From Streptomyces clavuligerus (GTDB taxonomy: Bacteria; Actinomycetota; Actinomycetes; Streptomycetales; Streptomycetaceae), in NCBI RefSeq assembly GCF_005519465.1, contig NZ_CP027858.1, positions 992,001 to 1,056,000 of the forward strand: a DNA stretch of 64,000 nt, given 5' to 3'. This document shows, in pieces, positions 42,022 through 51,540 of the stretch (the stretch's first letter is position 1; each line of letters opens with the position of its first letter). Both the position numbers and the translations under genes were made by a program. The notes below the pieces were generated by a model. That model searched no databases. It had not been told where the DNA came from and saw only the letters and a list, made by a program, of their open reading frames with translations.

Positions 42022-43152
42022 TCACTCCACCACGGCCAGGGCCCGGTCCGTGGTGTTCAGCCGCCGCCCGCCGTCGGCCGTCACCGCCACGATGTCCTCG
42101 ATCCGCACCCCGAACCGGCCCGGCAGATAGATCCCCGGCTCCACCGAGAAGCACATCCCCTCCACCAGCGGCTGCCGCTCGCCCGCGACGATGTACGGCG
42201 GCTCGTGCGTCGTCACCCCGATGCCGTGGCCGGTGCGGTGGATGAAGAGGTCCCCGTACCCGGCCGACTCGATGATCTCGCGGGCCGCGCGGTCCACGTC
42301 CTCGCAGGTGGCCCCGGGGCGCACGGCGTCCACACCGGCCTGCTGGGCCTCCCGGACCACGTCGTGGACGTGCTGCTCGGCGGGGGTGGGCCCGCCGACG
42401 TGGACCGTACGGGTGGTGTCGGAGCCATAGCCGTCCTTGAGGCCGCCGAAGTCCATGACGACCATGTCGCCCTCGGCGATGGTCCGTTCGCCCGCCTCGT
42501 GGTGCGGGTCGGCGCCGTTCGGTCCGGAGCCGACGATGGTGAAGTCCACCTGCTCATGGCCGAACCGCCGCAGCAGCGCGGCGAGGTCGTGGGCCACGTC
42601 CCGCTCGGTCCGCCCGGCGAAGCGCAGCCGCAGCACCTCCTCGTAGGCCGCGTCGGCCGCCGCGCCCGCGGCGGCGAGCCGTTCCAGCTCCCGGGCGTCC
42701 TTGACGGCCCGCAGCATCGGCAGCGCGTCGCCCAGGGCGGTGTACCGCGCCTCGGGGCACGCCCGGGTGAGGCCGAGCAGATGGAGCGCCCAGGTGTTGT
42801 CGCTGACCGCGTACCGGCCGCCCGCGGCGAGCAGCGGCGCGGCCACGGCGTAGGGGTCGTCCTTGCCGTCGGTCCAGTCGCGCAGGGTCAGCGCGGGCGC
42901 GCCGATGGACCGGGCGGCGTCCCCCGCCTCCAGGGTGGGCACGACGAGCACCGGGTCGCGGCCGGGCGCGAGGACGAGCAGGGTGAGGCGTTCGGTTTCG
43001 GCGGGCAGCCGGTAGCCGGTGAGGTGGACCAGGTCGGGGCCGGGGGCGATCAGGACGCCCGCGAGCCCGGCGTCGGCGGCGGACCGGACGGCGCGGGCCA
43101 TGCGCTCGCGGTAGTCGTCGGCGGTGAAGGGCGGGGGTGTGGTCGTCGGCAT
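42022..43152 (-). CDS. M24-family metallopeptidase (Xaa-Pro aminopeptidase type)
   Basis: 376 aa. An N-terminal creatinase-like domain (VLIAPGPDLVHLTGYRLPAETERLTLLVL) is followed by the pita-bread catalytic domain with all five metal ligands: Asp in VVMDFGGLKDG, Asp in YGSDTTRTVHV, His in HRTGHGIGVTTHEPPY, Glu in FSVEPGIYLPG and Glu in VRIEDIVAV. The likely role is removal of N-terminal residues before proline. No signal peptide, so cytoplasmic. Convergent with treZ. Confidence 0.93.
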   Translation of the reverse strand: MPTTTPPPFTADDYRERMARAVRSAADAGLAGVLIAPGPDLVHLTGYRLPAETERLTLLVLAPGRDPVLVVPTLEAGDAARSIGAPALTLRDWTDGKDDPYAVAAPLLAAGGRYAVSDNTWALHLLGLTRACPEARYTALGDALPMLRAVKDARELERLAAAGAAADAAYEEVLRLRFAGRTERDVAHDLAALLRRFGHEQVDFTIVGSGPNGADPHHEAGERTIAEGDMVVMDFGGLKDGYGSDTTRTVHVGGPTPAEQHVHDVVREAQQAGVDAVRPGATCEDVDRAAREIIESAGYGDLFIHRTGHGIGVTTHEPPYIVAGERQPLVEGMCFSVEPGIYLPGRFGVRIEDIVAVTADGGRRLNTTDRALAVVE

Positions 43153-43257
43153 GGGCCCATCGTGCCCGGGGCCCGGCCGCTCCGCGAGCGCGTGCCCGCG
43201 CGGGCGACGGGCCGGGCGGCCCCGCGTGTGTTCCGTCCCGCCGTGCGCGCACCGGTG

Positions 43258-44205
43258 TCAGACGTCGCCCACCAGCCGTTCGAGCACCGCCTGGAACTCC
43301 TCGTCGACGGTGATCCGCAGCCCCTGCCCCGCTTCGTCGCGGTCGCTGAGCCGGGTCATCCGCCCCTCGCGCCACCAGTAGACACAGGGGCTGATGGCGC
43401 CGGGCGCGTCCGTGTACCCGGCGGCGGCGAAGGCGGCCATCGCGTTGAGGGCGGGGACCACCGTGGCGTCCCGGATGGCGTGGAAGGCGAGCTGATGCCG
43501 GAAGGGCACCGCGACCAGCGCGCCGTCCGGCGTCAGCTCGGCGCCGGTGGTCTCCCGGACCACGCTCCCCAGGGTGAGCACCCGGCTGGCGGTGTAGAAG
43601 GACTCCCCGAGGACCACGTCGAAGCGTGTCCCGCCGTCGCCCCTGACCGTCTCATGGCCCTCGATGGGCAGTCCCCGCAGATTGTAGAGCGCCTGTTCGC
43701 GCAGGTACCGCAGATCGCCGAGGGGCTGGAGGGCGTCGTCGGTGAGCATCATGACGCTCTCGGGCAGATCGAGGGCGAGGATCTCGTGCAGGCCGGGGGC
43801 GACGGGGCGGGCGTAGCCGAACTTCCCGGGGTCGAACCCGTCCTCGCCGACGACCCGGGGGTAGAGCTGGGAGCGGATCTGCTCGACCGAGAGGGTGTCG
43901 AGGGCGGACGGCTCGGCCATCGTCCGCAGCACCGTGCCCACGTGGTGGCGCACCAGCTCGGGCCAGCAGCGCGAGCCCCGGTCGTCGTGGTGGAGGAGGG
44001 TGGCGAGATTGGTCAGCCCGAAGCGGCGGCCCGCGCTGTCGGCCACGACATCGGCGTAGACGGTCACTTCGAGGCCCTGTTCGGCGAACGCCTCGCGGAC
44101 CAGGGAGCGGAAGCGCGCGCCCTCGTCCGCCGAGAGATAGGGGAACTCGGGGTCACGCGGGGCGTCTTGCCCGTCCCGCTTCGGCCTCCGCCGGAACAAC
44201 CCCAC
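43258..44205 (-). CDS. Conserved hypothetical protein
   Basis: 315 aa, no known domain recognised. Begins VGLFRRRPKRDGQDAPRD and continues as a mixed alpha/beta protein (FPYLSADEGARFRSLVREAFAEQGLEVTVYADVVADSAGRRFGLTNLATL). The C-terminal half has LVAVPFRHQLAFHAIRD. No signal peptide or membrane segment. The GTG at 44205 has AAAGGG eight bases upstream. Same strand as the M24 peptidase (105-bp gap) and the kinase gene upstream (69-bp gap). Function unknown. Confidence 0.78.
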   Translation of the reverse strand: MGLFRRRPKRDGQDAPRDPEFPYLSADEGARFRSLVREAFAEQGLEVTVYADVVADSAGRRFGLTNLATLLHHDDRGSRCWPELVRHHVGTVLRTMAEPSALDTLSVEQIRSQLYPRVVGEDGFDPGKFGYARPVAPGLHEILALDLPESVMMLTDDALQPLGDLRYLREQALYNLRGLPIEGHETVRGDGGTRFDVVLGESFYTASRVLTLGSVVRETTGAELTPDGALVAVPFRHQLAFHAIRDATVVPALNAMAAFAAAGYTDAPGAISPCVYWWREGRMTRLSDRDEAGQGLRITVDEEFQAVLERLVGDV

Positions 44206-44274
44206 GTCATCGCCCTTTCGTCGGCTGCGCACCGGCCGTCTTCCGCGCTGTGAGGGTACCCAGGTGCCCACGGC

Positions 44275-45030
44275 TCATCCGGGCGGGGGTGGGGACGTTT
44301 CTTCCATGCCCGGCGCTTTTGGTGCGCCCGGTACCCGCGGTGCGTACGGTGCGCGCGGTGCCCGGCCCGCGTCCGGCAGGGTCACCACCAGATCGGCCCG
44401 TTCCCTGCCGGGGGCGATCAGCCGGGCGTTGGCCTCGTCGGACTCGCGCACCCAGCGTTCGGCGCGGGCCCGGTCCTTCCCGTACCGGACATGGCGGTCG
44501 ACGAGCCGGTCCACCCGGACCCCGGGGGCCGTGTCCAGGAACCAGACCTCGTCCAGCAGGGGTCCGATCCGGGCCCAGGGCCCCTCGTCGTGCAGCAGGT
44601 AGTTCCCCTCGGTGACGACGAGCGGAACGGAGGAGTCCACCGCGATGGCGCCCGCGATCGGCTCCTCCAGGGAGCGGTCGAAGGCGGGGGCGTAGACGGT
44701 GGCCCCGGGGGCGGGGGCGCGCAGCCGGGTCAGCAGCGCCGCGTATCCGTCGGCGTCGAAGGTGTCGGGCGCGCCCTTGCGGTCCGCCCGGCCGAGCCGG
44801 GCGAGGACGCGTCCCGCCAGGTGGAAGCCGTCCATGGGGACCAGCACGGCCCGCCCGCCGAGGGCCGTGACCAGCCGTTCGGCGAGGGTGGACTTCCCGG
44901 CGCCGGGTGGCCCTGCGATACCGAGGACCGCGCGGCGGCCCCGGCCCGCGAGGGCCAGGGCCCGTTCCAGGAGGGGCGCCGGAAGAGGGTCCGGGAGGGG
45001 GGCCGGTACACGGCCCGGGGGTGTCCGCAC
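44275..45030 (-). CDS. P-loop nucleoside/pantothenate-type kinase
   Basis: 251 aa. Walker A VLGIAGPPGAGKSTLAERLV near residues 29-48, then the PRK/uridine-kinase pattern VLVPMDGFHLAG, KGAPDTFDADGYAALL, YAPAFDRSLEEPIAGAI and VVTEGNYLLHD. Ends VRYGKDRARAERWVRESDEANARLI before a low-complexity tail. Members act on nucleosides, fructose or pantothenate; the substrate here is not clear. The start is uncertain: GTG 45030 lies directly on GGGAGG, and no better in-frame start is visible. Confidence 0.85.
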   Translation of the reverse strand: MRTPPGRVPAPLPDPLPAPLLERALALAGRGRRAVLGIAGPPGAGKSTLAERLVTALGGRAVLVPMDGFHLAGRVLARLGRADRKGAPDTFDADGYAALLTRLRAPAPGATVYAPAFDRSLEEPIAGAIAVDSSVPLVVTEGNYLLHDEGPWARIGPLLDEVWFLDTAPGVRVDRLVDRHVRYGKDRARAERWVRESDEANARLIAPGRERADLVVTLPDAGRAPRAPYAPRVPGAPKAPGMEETSPPPPG

Positions 45031-45097
45031 CCTCCCATGGTCCCAGCCGCCGCCCGCCGGGGCCTCCCGCCGCCCGCCGGTGCCCCGGCCCCGGTCG

Positions 45098-45502
45098 TCA
45101 GGCGTCGGGGGCCAGCCGCAGCGAGATCGAGTTGATGCAGTAGCGCTGGTCGGTCGGGGTCGGATAGCCCTCGCCGGAGAAGACGTGCCCGAGGTGCGAG
45201 CCGCAGCGGGCGCAGCGCACCTCCGTCCGCGCCATTCCGTGCGAGCGGTCCTCGACCAGTTCCACCGCGTCGCTGTCCTTCGGGTCGTAGAAGGAGGGCC
45301 AGCCGCAGTGCGAGGAGAACTTGGTGTCCGAGCGGAACAGCTCCGAGCCGCAGGCACGGCAGGAGTAGACGCCCTCGGTCGTGGTGTCCGTGTACTCACC
45401 CCGGAAGGCGGGCTCGGTGCCCGCCTGCCGCAGCACCTGGTACTCCGCCGGGGTCAGCTCCGCGCGCCACTGCTCGTCCGGCTTCTCGATGTCGTACGCC
45501 AT
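45098..45502 (-). CDS. msrB: Methionine-R-sulfoxide reductase B
   Basis: 134 aa, full-length MsrB. Two zinc-binding Cys pairs, CRACG (SCRACGSELF) and CARCG (RCARCGSHLGHVF), and the catalytic Cys in RYCINSISL. Other signatures are FSSHCGWPSFYDP and GEYTDTTTEGVYSC. It repairs oxidised methionine in proteins, using thioredoxin. The ATG at 45502 has GAGGAAG eight bases upstream. It lies 13 bp downstream of murC, so the two are co-transcribed. Confidence 0.96.
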   Translation of the reverse strand: MAYDIEKPDEQWRAELTPAEYQVLRQAGTEPAFRGEYTDTTTEGVYSCRACGSELFRSDTKFSSHCGWPSFYDPKDSDAVELVEDRSHGMARTEVRCARCGSHLGHVFSGEGYPTPTDQRYCINSISLRLAPDA

Positions 45503-45515
45503 GAAAACCGCTTCC

Positions 45516-46928
45516 TCAGCTCGACGGGCGGGCCGGGTCCGACAGCCGGTCCAGGATCAGGGGACCGAGGTCCGTCACATCACCCGCACCCATGGTGAGA
45601 ACGAGATCGCCGGGCTTCGCCATTCCCGCGACCGTCTCCGGGACCTCCCGCATCGCGTGCGCGGGGGTGACGTCGGCGCCCGCGGCGCGCGCGGCGGTGA
45701 TGATCAGCTCGCTGGTGACGCCGGGGACGGGGTCCTCCCGCGCCGGGTAGATGTCCAGGACGAGCGAGGCGTCGGCCAGGGCCAGGGCCTGCCCCATCTC
45801 CGTGCCCAGCTCCTGGGTGCGGGAGAAGAGGTGCGGCTGGAAGACCACCAGCAGCCGGGAGTCCGCCGCGGCGGCGCGCATGGCCTCCAGGTCGGCGGTC
45901 ATCTCGGTGGGGTGGTGGGCGTAGGAGTCGATCACCTGGACGCCACCGGCCTCGCCCTTGAGCTGGAGCCTGCGGCCCACGCCGGTGTAGGCGCCGAGGG
46001 CGGTCGCCAGCTCGTCCACCGGGATGCCGAGGGCGGCTCCGGCGGCCAGCGCGGCCACCGCGTTGTGGGCATAGTGGCGGCCGGGGACGGAGACGGTGAA
46101 GGTCAGCGGCCTGCCGTCGAGCACCACCGCGACCTCGCTGGTCAGGCCGTTGGGGGTGACCCTCTGCACCCGGACGTCGGCGCCCTCGGACTCGCCGTAG
46201 GTGACGATCCTCAGCTCGGTGCGCTCGCGCAGCCGGGAGGTCAGCTCCACCGCGCCGGGCTGGTCGGCGGCGATCACCAGGGTGCCGCCGGGGACGATCC
46301 GTCCGGCGAAGATCTCGAAGGACTCGTAGATCTCGTCCATCGAGGCGTAGTTGGCGTGGTGGTCCAGCTCGACATTGAGGACGATCGCGACCTCGGGGGC
46401 GTACTTCTGGAAGCTGCGGTCGCTCTCGTCCGCCTCGGCGACGAAGATGTCGCCGTCGCCGTGGTGGGCGTTGGAGCCGGGGCCCGCCAGATCGCCGCCG
46501 ATGGCGTACGAGGGGTCGAGGCCCAGCGCGCCGAGGGCGACGGCGAGCATGGACGTGGTGGTGGTCTTGCCGTGGGTACCGGCCACGGCGATGGCGCGCA
46601 GTCCGGTCATCAGCGAGGCCAGCGCGTCGGAGCGGTGCACCACGGGGACGGACAGCTCGGCGGCGCGCACCAGCTCGGGGTTGTCGGCGCGGATGGCGCT
46701 GGAGACGACGACACAGCTCGCGTCGTCGGCGAGGTGCCCGGCGGCGTGTCCGATGTGGACGGTGGCGCCCAGCTCGCGCAGGGCCCCGGCGACCGGGGAC
46801 TCCTTGGCGTCGCTCCCGGCGACGGCCGCGCCGCGCCGGGCGAGGATCTTCGCGATGCCCGACATCCCGGCGCCGCCGATGCCGATGAAGTGCGGGCGTT
46901 CCATGGCGGTGGGGACGGCGGGTGCCAT
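45516..46928 (-). CDS. murC: UDP-N-acetylmuramate--L-alanine ligase
   Basis: 470 aa. Adds L-Ala to UDP-MurNAc, the first peptide step of peptidoglycan synthesis. N-terminal Rossmann domain PHFIGIGGAGMSGIAKILARRG, ATP loop AVAGTHGKTTTTSMLA, the middle motif FVAEADESDRSFQKY and NVELDHHANY, and the C-terminal ligase domain starting near VIDSYAHHPTEMTADLEAMR. Start ATG 46928 with GGAG about ten bases upstream; ATG 46904 is a shorter option. It lies outside the division and cell-wall cluster, as a separate murC does in Streptomyces, paired with msrB. Confidence 0.95.
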   Translation of the reverse strand: MAPAVPTAMERPHFIGIGGAGMSGIAKILARRGAAVAGSDAKESPVAGALRELGATVHIGHAAGHLADDASCVVVSSAIRADNPELVRAAELSVPVVHRSDALASLMTGLRAIAVAGTHGKTTTTSMLAVALGALGLDPSYAIGGDLAGPGSNAHHGDGDIFVAEADESDRSFQKYAPEVAIVLNVELDHHANYASMDEIYESFEIFAGRIVPGGTLVIAADQPGAVELTSRLRERTELRIVTYGESEGADVRVQRVTPNGLTSEVAVVLDGRPLTFTVSVPGRHYAHNAVAALAAGAALGIPVDELATALGAYTGVGRRLQLKGEAGGVQVIDSYAHHPTEMTADLEAMRAAAADSRLLVVFQPHLFSRTQELGTEMGQALALADASLVLDIYPAREDPVPGVTSELIITAARAAGADVTPAHAMREVPETVAGMAKPGDLVLTMGAGDVTDLGPLILDRLSDPARPSS

Positions 46929-47106
46929 AGGTGTCTGTCTCCAGGTGTACGAGGTGACGAGGGGGTGCGACGGCCGACCGGCCCCGGCGGCGCGCCGGCC
47001 GGTGGGCGGGTCGTCGCGGTGGGTCGTGCGCTGCGGTGTTCGGTTGTCGCGGCCGGTGCCGCGGGCGGGGCCCCGCCCGGCGGACGGGCGGGGTGCCCGG
47101 TCCACC

Positions 47107-47577
47107 CTATTCGCTGTGCGCGAAGAGTTTGAGCACCGGGACGCCCACTTTGTGCCGGGCCCTGGAGGCCCAGTCGCGGTGGAAGAACTCCTCCACGTAG
47201 TGCGGCGCGGTCAGCACGATGACCTCGTCGGCGCCCGACGCCTCCACGACCTCCCGGAGTTTGTCGAGCGGGTGCTTCTCCACCACCTGCCCCTCGGCCG
47301 CGCAGCCCGCGGCGTGCAGGGCGGCGAGCGAGAGGGCGAGGCCGCGTTCGGCGGGGGCCTTGGCGTCCTCCCCCTCGGGTTCCTCGCTCTCGTGGACGGC
47401 CTCCTTCAGCTCACCCATCGCCACGTCGTCGATCGCGCGCAGCAGGAGATCGGCCTGATCCCCGCGCGGCTGCAACAGCACGAAGAACGAGATCGCCTCT
47501 TCCCCGTGCAGGGTGGTGACGAACTCCACGTCCGCGGTGGTCAGGGGCTTCTCGATCATCAGTACGCTTGTGAACAC
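47107..47577 (-). CDS. Small universal-stress-like protein
   Basis: 156 aa. Reads VFTSVLMIEKPLTTADVEFVTTLHGEEAISFFVLLQPRGDQADLLLRAIDDVAMGELKEAV, then a charged loop, HPLDKLREVVEASGADEVIVLTAPHYVEEFFHRDWASRARHKVGVPVLKLFAH. The repeated beta-alpha units and the late GADEVIVLT strand resemble the universal stress protein fold, without an ATP-binding G-x(2)-G-x(9)-G motif. Homologues are, to my recollection, often mislabelled indole-3-glycerol phosphate synthase; no TrpC motif is present. The GTG at 47577 has GAAGGG eight bases upstream. A 7-bp stem hairpin (47608-47625) lies in its leader. Confidence 0.75.
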   Translation of the reverse strand: MFTSVLMIEKPLTTADVEFVTTLHGEEAISFFVLLQPRGDQADLLLRAIDDVAMGELKEAVHESEEPEGEDAKAPAERGLALSLAALHAAGCAAEGQVVEKHPLDKLREVVEASGADEVIVLTAPHYVEEFFHRDWASRARHKVGVPVLKLFAHSE

Positions 47578-47683
47578 GTCAGGAGCCCTTCTGCGGAAAC
47601 CATCCTTCCCCGTGCCCGCACGGGGCCTGCGAGAGTAAGTGTGCCCATCCGCAGGTAACCGGAACGACAAATTCCGACGATTG

Positions 47684-48529
47684 TCAGACGCGCTGGTAGC
47701 GGGTGAAGAGAAACCCGTCCTCCTCCAGTACACCCGCCAGGGTGAACCTCGCCGGAACGGCCATCGCGGGGCCGTGGGCGATCCGCTGGGAGTCCCCCGC
47801 CGTCACGGTGGGCGAGAGCGTCAGGCACAGCTCGTCCAGGACCCCGGCGGCCATGAAGTGCCCCAGCAGCCTCGGGCCCCCCTCGGTGAGCAGCCGTCGC
47901 AGCCCCTGCTCCGCGAGTACCCGTACGGCGGTGGCCGGTTCCACACCCCGCCCCTCCCCCGCGATCAGCACCCTCACACCCGCCCGCTCGGCCTCCCGCA
48001 GCCGCTCCGGCGGCGCGGCGGCCCCGGTCAGGACCAGGGTCGGCACCAGCGGCTCGGTGAAGAGCGGCAGCGAGAAGTCGAGCGCGAGGGAGGCGCTGAC
48101 CACCGCGATCGCGGGGGCGGGGCCCTGCCCCGCAGCCCGGCGGCGGGCGGCGAAGGCCTCCCGGGCCCGGGCGGGGCGGTACCCCTCGCGGCGGACCGTT
48201 TCGGCGCCCACGACGACCGCGTCCGCGAGCGCCCGCAGGGTGCCGAAGATCCGCATGTCGGCGTCGGACGACAGGGGCTGGGAGCGCCCCTCGTGCTGGG
48301 CGGCCCCGTCCAGCGAGGAGACCATGTTCGCCCGCAGCCAGGCGCCGTCCGCCGGGAGCGCGGGGTAGGCGTAGGCGTCGGCCAGCTCGTCGAGCGACCA
48401 GGCCCGCCCGGTGCCGGAGGCCCGCGTTCCGGCCGTCCGGGCCCCGGGGTCCGCCGGGGTCCGCGCACCGGTGGGCGGGCCTGTTCGTTCGGCGGGTGTC
48501 TGGTCGGTCACAGGGAGCAGGCTTCGCAT
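47684..48529 (-). CDS. Pyrimidine reductase family protein (RibD C-terminal domain)
   Basis: 281 aa. RibD_C/dihydrofolate-reductase fold: LRANMVSSLDGAAQHEGRSQPLSSDADMRIFGTLRALADAVVVGAETVRREGYRP and LRRLLTEGGPRLLGHFMAAGVLDELCLTLSPTVTAGDSQRI. These NADPH-binding motifs match stand-alone reductases related to riboflavin synthesis; the deaminase domain is absent. The ATG at 48529 starts a variable Pro/Thr-rich N-terminus of about 45 residues. Divergent from zapE, with 37 bp between the starts. Confidence 0.88.
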   Translation of the reverse strand: MRSLLPVTDQTPAERTGPPTGARTPADPGARTAGTRASGTGRAWSLDELADAYAYPALPADGAWLRANMVSSLDGAAQHEGRSQPLSSDADMRIFGTLRALADAVVVGAETVRREGYRPARAREAFAARRRAAGQGPAPAIAVVSASLALDFSLPLFTEPLVPTLVLTGAAAPPERLREAERAGVRVLIAGEGRGVEPATAVRVLAEQGLRRLLTEGGPRLLGHFMAAGVLDELCLTLSPTVTAGDSQRIAHGPAMAVPARFTLAGVLEEDGFLFTRYQRV

Positions 48530-48566
48530 GGGGTGCAGTGTGGCATGCCCCGTACAGTGGGGAACT

Positions 48567-49820
48567 GTGCCGACCCCTGTCACTCCTGCCTCATCGGACG
48601 CTGCCGATATGCCTTCCGACCTGCCATCCGAGCCGTCCGCCGGGCCGTCGTCCGCGTCGGCGACCGAGCCTTTGTTCGATGTGGCGGGCGGGCCGGACGC
48701 CGCCGCGTCCGCCGCAGATGCCGCAGATGCCGCCGGGAACGCCGCCGGAGGCACCGCGCCGCTGTCGCTGTGCGCCCGTGAGCCCCATGTCCCCGCGGAC
48801 CGGCTGGTCGCGGCGATGGTGCCGCCGCCGCGCTTCGACTCCGTCCGCTTCGAGACCTATGTCCCGGACGAGCGGCAGCCCAGCCAGCGGGAGGCGGTCA
48901 CCGCGCTGAGCGCGTTCGCGGCCGGTCTCGGCGCCGCCCCCGCGAGCGGCGGCGGCGCGGGCGGCGGGCTGCTCCGCTGGTTCGGCATCGGCAGGCGCCC
49001 GGCGCCCGCCCCCGCCGGGCCGCGCGGCGTCTACCTCGACGGCGGCTACGGCGTCGGGAAGACCCATCTCCTCGCCTCTCTCTGGCACGCCACCCCGGCC
49101 GAGCCCTCGCTCAAGGCGTTCGGCACCTTCGTGGAGCTGACCCATCTGGTCGGCGCGCTCGGCTTCCAGCAGACGGTGCGGACCCTCAGCGACCACCGGC
49201 TGCTCTGCATCGACGAGTTCGAGCTGGACGACCCGGGCGACACCGTGCTCGTCTCCAGCCTGCTGCGCAAGCTGGTGGAGGCGGGGGTCGCGCTGGCGGC
49301 CACGTCCAACACCCTCCCCGGGAAGCTGGGCGAGGGCCGGTTCGCCGCCGCCGACTTCCTGCGGGAGATCCAGGGGCTCTCCGCGCACTTCCGCCCGCTG
49401 CGGGTCGACGGCGAGGACTACCGCCACCGGGGGCTGCCCGAGGCCCCTCCCCCGTACGCCGACGAGGTGGTCGTGAAGACCGCCCGCACCGTCGCGGGCG
49501 CCTCCCTCGACTCCTTCCCCGAACTGCTGACCCATCTGGCGAAGGTGCACCCGAGCCGGTACGGGGCGCTGATCGATGGGGTGAGCACGGTCTGTCTCAC
49601 CGATGTGCGGCCGGTGCCGGACCAGTCCACGGCGCTGCGGCTGGTGGTGCTCGCCGACCGGCTGTACGACCGCGAGGTGCCGGTGCTCGCCTCCGGACTC
49701 CCGTTCGACCGTCTCTTCAGTGAGGAGATGCTCAACGGCGGCTACCGGAAGAAGTACTTCCGCGCGATCTCCCGGCTGACGGCCCTGGCCCGTGACGCGA
49801 AGGAACCCGTGGGGCAGTAG
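48567..49820 (+). CDS. zapE: Cell division protein ZapE (AFG1-like ATPase)
   Basis: 417 aa. AAA-like ATPase with Walker A GVYLDGGYGVGKTHLLASLWH and Walker B LLCIDEFELDDPGDTVL, then AATSNTLPGKLGEGRFAAADFLREIQ and the C-terminal SGLPFDRLFSEEMLNGGYRKKYFRAISRLTAL. ZapE interacts with FtsZ in E. coli; the Streptomyces role is less clear. The first 65 residues are Ala/Asp/Pro-rich with a short repeat of GCCGCAGATGCC at DNA level, longer than I recall in relatives. The GTG at 48567 follows TACAGT at 48554-48559 by seven bases, which suits a leaderless start. Confidence 0.9.
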   Translation: MPTPVTPASSDAADMPSDLPSEPSAGPSSASATEPLFDVAGGPDAAASAADAADAAGNAAGGTAPLSLCAREPHVPADRLVAAMVPPPRFDSVRFETYVPDERQPSQREAVTALSAFAAGLGAAPASGGGAGGGLLRWFGIGRRPAPAPAGPRGVYLDGGYGVGKTHLLASLWHATPAEPSLKAFGTFVELTHLVGALGFQQTVRTLSDHRLLCIDEFELDDPGDTVLVSSLLRKLVEAGVALAATSNTLPGKLGEGRFAAADFLREIQGLSAHFRPLRVDGEDYRHRGLPEAPPPYADEVVVKTARTVAGASLDSFPELLTHLAKVHPSRYGALIDGVSTVCLTDVRPVPDQSTALRLVVLADRLYDREVPVLASGLPFDRLFSEEMLNGGYRKKYFRAISRLTALARDAKEPVGQ

Positions 49821-49895
49821 CGTCTGGCGTGTTGTTCTGACACCTCTCCTGTCCGCACAACTCTCCTTGTCTGCCATCCAGAAGGGATTCTCACC

Positions 49896-50321
49896 ATGGC
49901 CACCACCCGCACGGCGCACACGGTCTGGGAAGGCGAACTGCTCAAGGGCTCGGGCACCGTCACGTTCGACTCCTCCGGCATCGGCTCGCAGCCGGTCTCC
50001 TGGCCGTCCCGCGCCGAGCAGGCCAACGGCAGGACCAGCCCGGAGGAGCTGATCGCCGCCGCGCACTCCAGCTGCTTCTCGATGGCCCTCTCGCACGGCC
50101 TGACCGGCGCCGGGACCCCGCCCACCCGGCTGGAGACCAAGGCCGACGTCACCTTCCAGCCCGGTGAGGGCATCACCGGTATCCATCTCTCCGTGCGCGG
50201 CGAGGTGCCCGGTGTGGACGAGGAGACGTTCGTGGCCGCCGCCGAGAACGCCAAGAAGAACTGCCCGGTGAGCCAGGCGCTGACCGGCACCACCATCACG
50301 CTCTCGGCCGAGCTGGCCTGA
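49896..50321 (+). CDS. osmC: OsmC-type peroxiredoxin
   Basis: 141 aa, OsmC/Ohr fold. The two reactive Cys are in AHSSCFSMALSHGL (about residue 60) and AKKNCPVSQAL (about residue 124). The start pattern THTVWEGELLKGSGTVTFDSSGIG-like and TSPEELIAAAHSSCFSMAL are OsmC rather than Ohr. It detoxifies organic hydroperoxides in the cytoplasm. The ATG at 49896 has AGAAGGGA upstream. It is convergent with ohr; a shared terminator separates them. Confidence 0.93.
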   Translation: MATTRTAHTVWEGELLKGSGTVTFDSSGIGSQPVSWPSRAEQANGRTSPEELIAAAHSSCFSMALSHGLTGAGTPPTRLETKADVTFQPGEGITGIHLSVRGEVPGVDEETFVAAAENAKKNCPVSQALTGTTITLSAELA

Positions 50322-50325
50322 TACC

Positions 50326-50363
50326 CGCCCTGACCCGCTCCGGGGGCGGAGCGGGTCAGGGCG
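50326..50363. terminator. Bidirectional terminator between osmC and ohr
   Basis: A perfect 16-bp stem (CGCCCTGACCCGCTCC at 50326-50341 with 50348-50363) and a 6-nt loop, starting right after the osmC stop. Convergent genes on either side explain its strength. Confidence 0.88.
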
Positions 50364-50420
50364 TCCGCGCCACGGGGGCCACGGGGCTCCGGGCGCACCG
50401 GGGGTATCCGCCGCGGGTGA

Positions 50421-50837
<417 letters not shown>

Positions 50838-50917
50838 GACTACTCCCTCTCAGCGGGGTCTCTCCGGTGGTTCTGCTGCTCGGGGCCGCGGTGCGTCCCG
50901 ACACCCAGAACTACAGC

Positions 50918-50940
50918 ACACAATTCAGTTGTGTACAACT
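50918..50940. promoter_or_regulatory. OhrR-type operator between ohr and ohrR
   Basis: Two overlapping inverted repeats: ACACAA/TTGTGT with a 5-nt spacer (50918-50934) and AGTTGT/ACAACT with a 2-nt spacer (50927-50940). They resemble known OhrR operators (TACAATT-type arms). For ohrR, a -10-like TACACT at 50966-50971 ends just before the ATG at 50978, which suggests a leaderless mRNA. Confidence 0.75.
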
Positions 50941-50977
50941 CAGTGGCGCGCGACAGGTGCGCGGATACACTGGGGCC

Positions 50978-51424
50978 ATGAGCACTCAGGACGACTTCCT
51001 CCGCCTGGACCAGCAGATCTGCTTCTCGTTGCACGCGGCGTCCCGCGCGTTCAACGGCGTCTACCGCGCGGTGCTGAAGGACCTGGGGCTGACCTATCCG
51101 CAGTACCTGGCGATGCTGGTGCTCTGGGAGCACGGCGAGCTGCCGGTGAAGCGGATCGGCGAGCTGCTGCGGCTGGACTCCGGCACGCTGTCGCCCCTGC
51201 TGAAGCGGCTGGAGTCGGCGGGCCTGGTGGAACGGCGCCGCTCACCCGAGGACGAGCGCTCCGTGACCGTCCGCCCCACCGGGGCGGGCACCGAGCTGCG
51301 GGAGCGCGCCCGCGATGTGCCGCGCCGCATCGCCCGTTCCACAGGGCTGCGCGTGGAGGACATCAACGGCCTGCGGGAGGAGCTGGCGGCACTGACCCGG
51401 GCGCTCGACGCGGCGACCCCCTGA
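50978..51424 (+). CDS. ohrR: Organic hydroperoxide-sensing MarR regulator OhrR
   Basis: 148 aa MarR-family winged helix. DFLRLDQQICFSLHAASRAFNGVYRAVL near the N-terminus carries the single sensing Cys (about residue 15) of one-Cys OhrR. The DNA-binding core is VKRIGELLRLDSGTLSPLLKRLESAGLVERRRSPEDERSVTVRPT. In known systems, oxidation of that Cys lifts repression of ohr. The ATG at 50978 lacks a Shine-Dalgarno. Divergent from ohr, with the operator in the gap. Confidence 0.94.
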   Translation: MSTQDDFLRLDQQICFSLHAASRAFNGVYRAVLKDLGLTYPQYLAMLVLWEHGELPVKRIGELLRLDSGTLSPLLKRLESAGLVERRRSPEDERSVTVRPTGAGTELRERARDVPRRIARSTGLRVEDINGLREELAALTRALDAATP

Positions 51425-51540
51425 GCGACGGCCGACCCGGTCCGCCCTCCCGGTCCGCCCGTCGGGCCCACCCTTCCAGCGCGCCCTTCCAGCGGGCCCG
51501 TCCGGTCCGCCCGTCCGACCCTTCCGACACAAAGTCCGAT

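Noticed and set aside
47107..47577. Indole-3-glycerol phosphate synthase
   Set aside because: The protein is only 156 aa and has none of the TrpC barrel motifs; it is closer to a universal stress protein fold.
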